Source of the DNA: DASVEE01 sp036380735
GTDB lineage: Bacteria; Acidobacteriota; Thermoanaerobaculia; Gp7-AA8
Direction: 5' to 3'
DNA length: 64,000 bases
Assembly (NCBI GenBank): GCA_036380735.1
Contig: DASVEE010000029.1
Coordinates: 61,030-125,029, forward strand
The first letter of the stretch is position 1. Each line of letters opens with the position of its first letter. Under the pieces are notes generated by a model. The model did no database searches and had not been told where the DNA came from. It saw nothing but the letters and a program-made list of their open reading frames with translations. Made by a program: the position numbers and the translations under genes. Shown piece by piece: positions 8,308 to 16,647 of this stretch.

Positions 8308-9204
8308 TCAGACGAAGTGCGGCCTCAGCATTCGTGTGCCGACCACCAGCAGCTTCTGCAGCGGCGACAGCGACAGCCGCTTGCGCACCGCGACGAGCGG
8401 ATCTTTTCGCAGATGCTTCAAGACCGTCGCGTAGATCGATCCCATGAGGAGTGTGGGGAAGCGGGCGTCGAGCGAAAGCTCGCCGAGCAGCGGCTCGGCG
8501 TCGCGGAAGTACTGCTCGGCGCGCGCGATCTGGAACTCGAGCAGCGCGCGCACACGCTCGTTCTCGGTGCGCGCGAACAGCTCCTGCTCCGTGACGCCGA
8601 AGCGGCGGAGCTCTTCCTGCGGCACGTAGATGCGGTCGCGCGACAGATCGTCGCCGACGTCGCGCGTCACGTTCGTCAGTTGCAGCGCGGTCGAGAGGTT
8701 GCGGCCGTGCGCGAGCGCCGCATCCGTCTTGTAGCCGAAGATCGAGAGCGAGATGTCGGAGATCGACGTGGCCACGAAGTCGCAATACTGCAGCAGCTCG
8801 GGGAACGTCTCGTAGCGCGTCTTGACCATGTCCTGGCGGCAGCCGTCGATCAGCGCCACGAACGCGCTCTTCGGAATCGCGAAGTGCTGCAGCGCGTCGG
8901 CCAGCGCGATCGTGATCGGCAGTGACGGGCGCCCCGCGTAACAGGCGTCGAGCTCCGCCTGACACGCGTCGAGATCGCGCAGGCGCTGCTCCGTCGGCAC
9001 ATTCTCCTCGTCGGCCAGGTCGTCCGCCCAGCGGCAGAACGCGTATGCCGCATGCACGGCCCGCCGCTTCACGCGCGGCAGAAACCGGAAGCCGACGGAG
9101 AAGTTCGCCCCGTGGCGGTGCGTGATCGCGCGGCAGTGCGCGTAAGCCTCGTCGACGGTCATGGCACCGGCAGCATTCCCAGCAGCATTCCCAGCAGCCT
9201 TCAT
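8308..9204 (-). CDS. phytoene/squalene synthase family protein
   Basis: 298 residues. The first Asp-rich motif is DDLADEE at residues 61-67 (after AAYAFCRWA) and the second is DVGDD at 182-186 within LTNVTRDVGDDLSRDRIYVP. These are the two Mg-diphosphate sites of trans-prenyltransferases that join two isoprenyl diphosphates head to head. The second motif is CrtB/HpnD-like, so the product is phytoene or (pre)squalene. The start ATG at 9204 overlaps the upstream FAD oxidoreductase stop (ATGA). The first ~15 residues contain an odd GNAAGNAAGA duplication, and MTVDEA at 9162 is an alternative start. No desaturase or HpnE is nearby, so the pathway is unresolved. Confidence 0.85.
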   Translation of the reverse strand: MKAAGNAAGNAAGAMTVDEAYAHCRAITHRHGANFSVGFRFLPRVKRRAVHAAYAFCRWADDLADEENVPTEQRLRDLDACQAELDACYAGRPSLPITIALADALQHFAIPKSAFVALIDGCRQDMVKTRYETFPELLQYCDFVATSISDISLSIFGYKTDAALAHGRNLSTALQLTNVTRDVGDDLSRDRIYVPQEELRRFGVTEQELFARTENERVRALLEFQIARAEQYFRDAEPLLGELSLDARFPTLLMGSIYATVLKHLRKDPLVAVRKRLSLSPLQKLLVVGTRMLRPHFV

Positions 9205-10346
9205 GGTACGAGCGGTCCGAGCGGCGGCACTTTGATCGCGGTGTCGCGCGAGCGGCACCAGTGATCCTCCGGTTTGTGCATGCAGCGTCCATCATGGCGC
9301 CAGAGGCGGCGCACGAGCGGCGACAGCAGCGCCTTCCACCACGTCCGCGCGTGCCACTTACTGAGGTAGCGGCGGAAGTCTTTCGCCCGCGCGGCCTGAC
9401 GCACGAACATCGACAGCCCGAGGTTGCCGCCCGCTTCATAGAGGAAGCGGTTGACGAGGCTCGTCTTCTGCTTCTGGCCGAGCTCCGCCAGCCACAGCTC
9501 GTCGAAGCTGCGCGACTCGAGGATGCTCCGCGCCGCGAGCCAGCCGCTCGTCAGCGCGTAGCGAATGCCGAGGCCGAAGAGATAGTCCTGAAAACCAGCG
9601 GCCTCGCCGACGTAGCGCGCGCCGTTGCGCGTCGCGCTCTGCTTCAGATGGAAGTTCATGTACGAGTAGCCGACACGGGCATCCGCCGGCACCTCGAACG
9701 GATGCAGCCGCCGCGCCTCGGCCAGCGAATGCTCGAAGTAGTCGTCGATCTTCTTGAAGTCCGCCACGATGGCGCAGCCGAACGTGGCCACGCCGTCGAG
9801 GATGAACATGTACGAGTAGCCGCCGGGCGACTTGTGGTGGTTGAAGAACACCTCGACGCGCTCGGCGTCGCTGGTGTGCCAGGTGATCTCGCGGGCGAGA
9901 CCGTCCGGGGAAGTGGGGCCGGTGGCGACGATGTCGGCGTTCTCAGGCGCGAGCCGGCTGTTGAAGAGGACGTTGACGCCGAGTGCTCTCGCTTGAGAGA
10001 GCAGCCCGCGGTCGAGCGTCTCCTCCTCGGCACCGCGCCGGATGAAGTAGCCGTACGGCTCGTCGCTGCGGATCGTGCGCGAGGCGCCGCGATAATCGTA
10101 GAAGGTGGCGTAGTCGATGGGGCGGAAGTAGAAGTTCCGCTCGATGCCGATCCGGTCGAGGAAGTCGGGGACCGGTTCCTTCTCCGAGGAGCCTTCCAGG
10201 ATCTGCAGATCGCCGATGAAGCGAACGCCGACATCGCGCTTCGCCTCGTGCACCTCGACCTCACGGCCGGCACGGGCGAGCACGATGGCCGCGGCGAGCC
10301 CGGATGGCCCCGCGCCTGCAATACGGATGAGTCGAGTGTCCGGCAT
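9201..10346 (-). CDS. FAD-dependent oxidoreductase, geranylgeranyl-reductase-like
   Basis: 381 residues. An N-terminal Rossmann FAD site GAGPSG (residues 11-16) is followed by VLARAGREVEVHEAK, then a central region with GGYSYMFILDG and the late motif YVGEAAGFQDYLFGLGIRYAL that contacts FAD in geranylgeranyl reductase/halogenase-type flavoproteins. It probably reduces or oxidises an isoprenoid or lipid; coupling with the downstream phytoene/squalene synthase (ATGA overlap) supports an isoprenoid substrate. It is divergent from murJ with only 25 bases between the start codons. The ATG was preferred to an in-frame TTG nine bases upstream. Confidence 0.78.
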   Translation of the reverse strand: MPDTRLIRIAGAGPSGLAAAIVLARAGREVEVHEAKRDVGVRFIGDLQILEGSSEKEPVPDFLDRIGIERNFYFRPIDYATFYDYRGASRTIRSDEPYGYFIRRGAEEETLDRGLLSQARALGVNVLFNSRLAPENADIVATGPTSPDGLAREITWHTSDAERVEVFFNHHKSPGGYSYMFILDGVATFGCAIVADFKKIDDYFEHSLAEARRLHPFEVPADARVGYSYMNFHLKQSATRNGARYVGEAAGFQDYLFGLGIRYALTSGWLAARSILESRSFDELWLAELGQKQKTSLVNRFLYEAGGNLGLSMFVRQAARAKDFRRYLSKWHARTWWKALLSPLVRRLWRHDGRCMHKPEDHWCRSRDTAIKVPPLGPLVP

Positions 10347-10371
10347 CGAAGACAAGGTATCTTATCGCGCC

Positions 10372-12036
10372 GTGCCCGAGCCGAATTCCGCGAAGAAGCC
10401 TCAACGATTTGGGGGATATGCCGCGCTGGTCGCGGCGGGGATTCTCCTCAGCCGCTTCGCCGGCCTGATTCGCCTCAGCGTCTTTGCGCACTACCTCGGC
10501 GCGTCGTGGGCCGCCGACGCCTTCAGCGTCGCGCTCAAGGTGCCGAACTTCCTGCAGAACCTCCTCGGCGAGGGCGTTCTCTCCGCCTCGTTCATCCCGG
10601 TCTATTCGCGGCTGCTCGCGAAAGGGGACGAGAAGCTCGCCGGACGCGTGGCCGGCGTCTTCGTGTCGTTCCTCATGCTCCTCGTGAGCGGCATCGTCCT
10701 CGTCGGCGTGCTCCTGACGCCCGTGATCCTCGGGATCACCGCCGCCGGTCTGGACGCGCAGACGATGGAGCTCGCCATCCGGCTGACGCGCATCATCTTC
10801 CCCGGCGTCGGCCTGCTCGTCCTCTACGCGTGGACGCTGGGCATCCTCAACGCGCACAAACAGTTCTTCGTCTCTTACGTCGCACCGGTGCTCTGGAACG
10901 GCGCGATGATCGCGGCGCTGGTCATCTTCGGGTCGCGCTTGAAGGATGCCGATCTCGCCGTGGCGCTGGCGTGGGGTACGTTCATCGGCTGCGGACTGCA
11001 GCTCGCCATCCAGATCCCGTTCGTGATGCGGCATGCGAAGGGGCTGTCGTTCGGCTTCGACCGCAAGCTCGAGCCGGTGTGGAACATCTTCCGGAACATC
11101 GGCCCGGTGGTCGGCGGACGCGGCGTCGTGCAGATCAGCGGCTACATCGACACGTTCATCGCCAGCTTCCTCCCGACCGGCTCCGTCACCAATCTTCTTT
11201 ATGCGCAGACCGTGTACATGGCGCCGATCTCCATCTTCGGCATGTCGGTCGCGGCGGCCGAGCTGCCGCAGATGGCGAGCGAGACCGGGACGCAGGAGGA
11301 GATCAACACGGCGTTGCGGCGGCGCCTCGACCGCGGGGTACGGCAGATCGCGTTCTTCGTGGTGCCGACGATCGCCGCGTTCGTCTTCATCGGACGGGTG
11401 CTCGTGGCGGCGCTGTTCGAGCGCGGCAAGTTCACGCCGGCGACGACGATCCTGGTGTGGTACATCCTCATCGGCTCGACGATCGGGCTGCTCGTGGCAA
11501 CGCAGGCGCGGCTCTACTCCTCGGCGTTCTACGCGCTGCACGATCCCAAGACGCCGTTCCGCTACGCGATGGGTCGCGTGACGCTCGGCGCGGCGCTCGG
11601 CTTCCTCTTCGCGTTCCCGCTGCGCCCGATGTTCGCCGGCATCGTCGCGGCCCTCGGCCTGCCGATGCCCAACGTCGAAGGCGGCGCCGCCGAGGCGCTC
11701 GGCACCGTGGGCATCACCGCGGCGACCGGCATCGCGGCGTGGCTGGAGTACATCCTGCTGCGCCGTGGGATCGCCAAACGGATCGGAAGAGGGGAGTCGA
11801 AGACCGGCTACTTCGCCAAGCTGTGGGCCGCGGCCCTGGCCGCGGCGGTCGCCGCGTTCGCCTTCGACCGCTACTTCGCCTTCGGCTTCACGCGGAGCCT
11901 GCCGATGAAGAACGTCGCCGAAGCCATCCTGGTCTGCGGCCTCTTCGGCATCATCTACCTCGGAGTGGGCTTCGCCCTGGGAGTGCCCGAGGTAAGGGCT
12001 ACGCTGGGACGGTTCACGCGGAAGAAGAAGGCGTAG
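10372..12036 (+). CDS. murJ: lipid II flippase MurJ
   Basis: 554 residues. It begins with AALVAAGILLSRFAGLIRLS, the MurJ/MviN signature start, then VALKVPNFLQNLLGEGVLSASFIPVYS, and shows about 14 membrane helices throughout. MurJ flips lipid-linked peptidoglycan precursor across the inner membrane. The GTG start at 10372 was chosen because it leaves a short hydrophilic N-terminus before helix 1 and avoids overlap with the divergent gene; no strong ribosome binding site is seen. Family and length are fully consistent. A 9-bp repeat array begins just after its stop. Confidence 0.94.
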   Translation: MPEPNSAKKPQRFGGYAALVAAGILLSRFAGLIRLSVFAHYLGASWAADAFSVALKVPNFLQNLLGEGVLSASFIPVYSRLLAKGDEKLAGRVAGVFVSFLMLLVSGIVLVGVLLTPVILGITAAGLDAQTMELAIRLTRIIFPGVGLLVLYAWTLGILNAHKQFFVSYVAPVLWNGAMIAALVIFGSRLKDADLAVALAWGTFIGCGLQLAIQIPFVMRHAKGLSFGFDRKLEPVWNIFRNIGPVVGGRGVVQISGYIDTFIASFLPTGSVTNLLYAQTVYMAPISIFGMSVAAAELPQMASETGTQEEINTALRRRLDRGVRQIAFFVVPTIAAFVFIGRVLVAALFERGKFTPATTILVWYILIGSTIGLLVATQARLYSSAFYALHDPKTPFRYAMGRVTLGAALGFLFAFPLRPMFAGIVAALGLPMPNVEGGAAEALGTVGITAATGIAAWLEYILLRRGIAKRIGRGESKTGYFAKLWAAALAAAVAAFAFDRYFAFGFTRSLPMKNVAEAILVCGLFGIIYLGVGFALGVPEVRATLGRFTRKKKA

Positions 12037-12040
12037 AGAA

Positions 12041-12086
12041 CGATAGGACGGATAGGACCTATAGGACGGATAGGACCTATGGGACG
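12041..12086. repeat. 9-bp repeat array (copy 3, forward arm)
   Basis: Five units (CGATAGGAC, GGATAGGAC, CTATAGGAC and similar) directly after murJ. The inverted partner array lies at 12564-12614, on the other side of the hicA-hicB genes. Confidence 0.85.
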
Positions 12087-12113
12087 CTGGCCGGCCCCAG
12101 TAACCGCGTGAGG

Positions 12114-12320
12114 TTAGACTGCGACCTTCTCTACGACGGAATGCGGTTCCGGCACAGGCTCACCGTTTTCGCGGAGGCTTTCGATGTGTAACTCGATCGC
12201 TTCGCGAATCAGTTCCATCGCTTCTTCGCGCGTTTCGCCGACCGCCACGCAGCCGGGAAGGTCAGGGACGTAAGCCCCCACGGATTTCTCCCCCTGTTCA
12301 AGAATGACGACGTATTCCAT
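12114..12320 (-). CDS. hicB: HicB-family antitoxin
   Basis: 68 residues: MEYVVILEQGEKSVGAYVPD, then LPGCVAVGETREEAMELIREAI and ESLRENGEPVPEP. This is the compact HicB RNase-H-like fold with the conserved PDLPGC turn. It should bind and block the HicA mRNA interferase and repress the operon, although no separate DNA-binding domain is visible after the fold. It lies nine bases downstream of hicA, the usual order. The pair sits on the minus strand between two plus-strand genes and inside flanking inverted 9-bp repeats. Confidence 0.88.
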   Translation of the reverse strand: MEYVVILEQGEKSVGAYVPDLPGCVAVGETREEAMELIREAIELHIESLRENGEPVPEPHSVVEKVAV

Positions 12321-12329
12321 CGATCCCTC

Positions 12330-12521
12330 TCAACTTTTCTTGAGGCCTGCCTGCTTCCAGATGCTGGCAAGTGTACCGGCCGGAACATCCACGCCAAGCT
12401 GGCCTGCTACCGTAACGGTTCCCGGTTTGGTGGCGTGGCGAAACTGCCGGTGACTGCCACGGGTCCGCACGAGGTACCAACCGTCCCCTTCGAGCGTGGT
12501 AATCACTTCACGAACCTTCAC
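12330..12521 (-). CDS. hicA: HicA-family mRNA interferase toxin
   Basis: 63 residues from a GTG start: VKVREVITTLEGDGWYLV, RTRGSHRQFRH, KPGTVTVAG and a closing LASIWKQAGLKK. This is a dsRBD-like HicA toxin with the catalytic His at about residue 24 in GSHRQF. It cleaves mRNA until neutralised by HicB. The GTG start matches the normal HicA N-terminus (M-KVREV); an in-frame ATG at 12554 would add MRAHFGVLSHR. No clear Shine-Dalgarno sequence. All expected conserved positions are present, so the toxin looks intact. Confidence 0.86.
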   Translation of the reverse strand: MKVREVITTLEGDGWYLVRTRGSHRQFRHATKPGTVTVAGQLGVDVPAGTLASIWKQAGLKKS

Positions 12522-12563
12522 TCGGTGGGAGAGTACGCCGAAGTGCGCCCGCATGTCACCGGC

Positions 12564-12614
12564 CGTATCCGTCCCATCCGTCCCATAGGTCCTATCCGTC
12601 CTATTCGTCCCGTC
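12564..12614. repeat. 9-bp repeat array (copy 3, inverted arm)
   Basis: Units GTATCCGTC, CCATCCGTC, CCATAGGTC and CTATTCGTC are the reverse complement of the array at 12041-12086. It lies in the divergent space between hicA and the peptide ABC ATPase gene, an unusual place for this repeat family. Confidence 0.85.
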
Positions 12615-12664
12615 GTTCTCCCTTTCCGCGCACCCTGTCATCCTTCTTGCTACCATCCCCGACC

Positions 12665-13752
12665 GTGACGGAAGTTCAGCCGATTGGGCTGCCGGGGGCG
12701 CGCGTCGCGGATGTCGACGTCGATCCGGCCGAGGCCCTCCTGCAGGTTAAAAATCTTCGTACCTCCTTTCCGACGCAGGACGGCATCGTCCACGCGGTCG
12801 ACAATGTCTCGTTCAACGTCCGGCGCGGGGAAGCGGTCGCGCTCGTCGGGGAGTCGGGGTGCGGCAAGAGCGTCACCGCCATGTCGATCATGCGGCTGGT
12901 CACGTCGCCCGGGAAGATCACCGGCGGCGAGATCCGCTTCAAGGGGCGCAACCTGGCGGAGCTCTCCGACAAGGAGATGCGCCATATCCGCGGCAACGAC
13001 ATCGCCATGGTCTTCCAGGAGCCGATGACGTCGCTCAACCCGGTCTTCAAGATCGGCGCGCAGGTCGCGGAGGCCATCCGCCTCCACCGCAACGTCTCCA
13101 AGAAAGAGGCGTGGAAGCAGGCGGGGGAGATGCTCGATCTCGTCTCCATCCCCGATCCGGTCAAGCGCCTGGACGACTACCCGCACCAGCTTTCGGGCGG
13201 CATGCGCCAGCGCGTCATGATCGCCATGGCTCTGTCGTGCGATCCGGAGCTGCTCATCGCCGACGAGCCCACCACCGCGCTCGACGTGACGATCCAGGCG
13301 CAGATCATGGAGCTGCTCGCGTCGCTGCAGAAGCGGCTCGGGCTGGCGATTCTCCTCATCACGCACGATCTCGGCGTCGTCGCCGAGTTCTGCGAGCGCA
13401 TCATCGTCATGTACACCGGCCGCGTGGTCGAGGAAGCGCCGGTGCGCGACCTCTTCTCCAAGCCGTCGCACCCCTACACGCGCGGGCTCCTCAAATCGCT
13501 GCCGAGCGTGAACGCCTCGGGCATCATCCCGGCGAAGACCGAGTACGACATCCGCCCCGACCGTCTGCCGACGATCAAGGGGATGGTGCCGTCGCTCAAC
13601 GCTCTTCCGAGCGGCTGCAAGTTCAATCCACGCTGCCCCGACGTCATGGACATCTGCCTCGGCAACGAGCCCGCCCTGATGCCGGTCCAGCCGGAGCAGA
13701 GCGCGCGCTGCTACCTGCACGGCGACGAGGCGGATCCGGAGAGGTTGACGAA

Positions 13753-13756
<4 letters not shown>
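12665..13756 (+). CDS. peptide/nickel ABC transporter ATP-binding protein (DppD/OppD type)
   Basis: 363 residues from GTG. Walker A GESGCGKS lies at residues 62-69, with a Q-loop in MVFQEPMTSLNPVFKIG, the signature LSGGMRQR, Walker B LLIADEPTTALDVT and a switch His in LITHDLG. The C-terminal oligopeptide-family domain carries CKFNPRCP and a late Cys. It hydrolyses ATP to power peptide uptake, as a heterodimer with the next gene. The stop overlaps that gene's GTG (GTGA). The start is uncertain: an in-frame TTG at 12647 is possible and neither has a good ribosome binding site. Confidence 0.9.
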
Positions 13757-14958
<1,202 letters not shown>

Positions 14959-14961
14959 GAA

Positions 14962-15299
14962 CGATAGGACGCATAGGACCTATAGGACGAATAGGACCTA
15001 TAGGACGGATAGGACCTATCGGACCTATGCGCCAGGTGTTGCGCCCGGATGCGGTGCCCGTGCAGAAAATCTACCGGGCGTAGAGTGGCCAACGCGCGCC
15101 CACGCACCGCGGCTGCGTGGCAGGTACACGTGCGTGTTTGCGCCTGAAAGTACAGCCACTCTACAGGGCGTAGCGTGGCCCGGGCGCGGCCCACGCTACG
15201 GCTGCGTGGCAGGGATACGTGCGTGTTTGCCCGGGCGTGAATCACCGCGCATGGTCCCATCTGTCCTATTGGTCCTATAGGTCCTATTCGTCCTATCGT
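14962..15299. repeat. composite palindromic element (9-bp arrays plus duplicated core)
   Basis: Fills most of the 365-bp gap between dppF and the MBL gene. A forward 9-bp array at 14962-15030 and inverted array at 15252-15299 flank a core of about 220 bp. The core contains two diverged direct copies of a ~70-bp segment (about 15077-15148 and 15166-15240, each with GGCTGCGTGGCAG and ACGTGCGTGTTTG) and the inverted pair GTAGAGTGGC (15080-15089) / GCCACTCTAC (15155-15164). No ORF or RNA gene is recognised in it. Confidence 0.8.
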
Positions 15300-15323
15300 T
15301 CCCCGGAAGGCGCCGCGGGGCGG

Positions 15324-16322
15324 GTGCGTTACCGCCCCCACGTGCGCCTCTTCCAGTGCGATCCCGACATCCGTCTCGCGCGCAGTGAGATCTACCTCGA
15401 CCCGGCGGAGCCGCGGCGGCTGGGGATCATTTCGCATGGGCACTCGGATCACATCGGGCGGCATGGGCACTTTGTTGCCACCGCGCCGACGGCTGCCTTC
15501 ATCCGCATCCGGCAGGGGGACGATCTCCGCGGCACGGAGCTGCCGTACCGCACGGAGCACCTGCTCGACGGCTGGACCGTGTCGCTGCACCCGGCGGGGC
15601 ACGTCCTCGGGTCGTCGATGATCCGGGTGCAGTGCGCCGAGGGGTCGCTGCTGTATACGGGGGACTTCCGGCTGGCGCCGTCGTACACGGCCGAGCCGGC
15701 GGAAGTGCCGGAGGCCGATGCCGTCATCATGGAGTCGACCTACGGCTCGCCGGAGTGGGTGTTCCCTTCGCGCGAGTCTCTCCGCGAGCAGCTGCTGGCA
15801 CTGGTGCAGGATATTGCTGCTCGTGGGAAGACGGCGGTGCTGCTGGCGTACTCGCTGGGAAAAGCGCAGGAGGTCGCGGCGATGCTGCGCGACTCGCCGG
15901 TGCGCGTCGTCATGCACTCGACCGTGGCACGCATCTCCGAGGTCTACGAGAAGCATGGCGTCGACCTCGGCAAGTACGAGATCTGGACCCGCCAGGCGTC
16001 GCTCTTCGGCCACCGCTCGACGATGGACCTCCGCTCGGCCGCGGTAATCGTCCCGCCGCACATGACCAACGAGCTGCGGCGCATCCCGCGGCGGGAGACC
16101 GTCGCCCTGACCGGTTGGGCGCTGCATGGCTCGCGCGACACGGATCACGCCCTGCCGCTCTCCGACCACGCCGACTTTCACGAGCTGCTCGACTTCGCGG
16201 AGCAGGCGCGGGCGAAGACGATCTTCGTGACCCACGGATCGAAGCGCTTCGCCGAGGAGTTGCGGAGGCGGGGGATGGGCGCGGAGTTTCTGCGGGGGAA
16301 GCCGCAGATGAAGTTGTTTTAG
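15324..16322 (+). CDS. beta-CASP metallo-beta-lactamase-fold exonuclease-like protein
   Basis: 332 residues. Zinc ligands appear as HGHSDH at residues 38-43, a GDFRL motif, STYGSP at the MBL/beta-CASP junction, and a late LSDHADF. This is the layout of mRNA 3'-processing-factor/CPSF73-like hydrolases and of the bacterial exonucleases often paired with an ATP-dependent DNA ligase and helicase; no such partner lies beside it here. It likely hydrolyses phosphodiester bonds. The start is uncertain: GTG 15324 has a G-rich stretch upstream, GTG 15342 is an alternative, and the reading frame continues upstream into repeats. Confidence 0.82.
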   Translation: MRYRPHVRLFQCDPDIRLARSEIYLDPAEPRRLGIISHGHSDHIGRHGHFVATAPTAAFIRIRQGDDLRGTELPYRTEHLLDGWTVSLHPAGHVLGSSMIRVQCAEGSLLYTGDFRLAPSYTAEPAEVPEADAVIMESTYGSPEWVFPSRESLREQLLALVQDIAARGKTAVLLAYSLGKAQEVAAMLRDSPVRVVMHSTVARISEVYEKHGVDLGKYEIWTRQASLFGHRSTMDLRSAAVIVPPHMTNELRRIPRRETVALTGWALHGSRDTDHALPLSDHADFHELLDFAEQARAKTIFVTHGSKRFAEELRRRGMGAEFLRGKPQMKLF

Positions 16323-16332
16323 CGGCAGCAGA

Positions 16333-16528
16333 CGATGGGACGCATGGGACCTATGGGACAGATAGGACCTATGGGACCTATGCGCCGGGTGTTGCGCGCC
16401 GGAAGGTACCGCCACTCTACCCGACGTAGAGTGGCCGGTCCGCCGCGCGGAAAGCGTCGCGCATGATCCCATCTGTCCCATAGGTCCTATTCGTCCTATC
16501 CGTCCTATCCGTCCTATCGGTCCCATCG
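16333..16528. repeat. composite palindromic element (9-bp arrays, copy 5)
   Basis: A forward array at 16333-16382 and inverted array at 16465-16528 flank a core related to the 15-kb element (it starts GCGCCGGGTGTTGCGCGCCG). The core holds a perfect 10-bp hairpin, GCCACTCTAC / GTAGAGTGGC, at 16411-16435 with a 5-base loop. It occupies most of the 325-bp gap before the TolC gene; 16530-16640 may hold the promoter of the export operon, where TTGACG and TAGAAT are visible but not well spaced. Confidence 0.85.
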
Positions 16529-16647
16529 TTGGCCCCGCTATCCACCAACTCCGGCTAACCCACAGCCGCAATTGACGTCATAGAATCCGCATCCACGAAA
16601 CTCATCCGCGGGCGTTCCGTAGAAGAGGCGTGTTTGGGAGGATTTGC

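Noticed and set aside
12114..12521. hicAB as part of a larger defence or mobile island
   Set aside because: No integrase, transposase or other defence gene adjoins it; murJ and peptide ATPase genes flank it directly.
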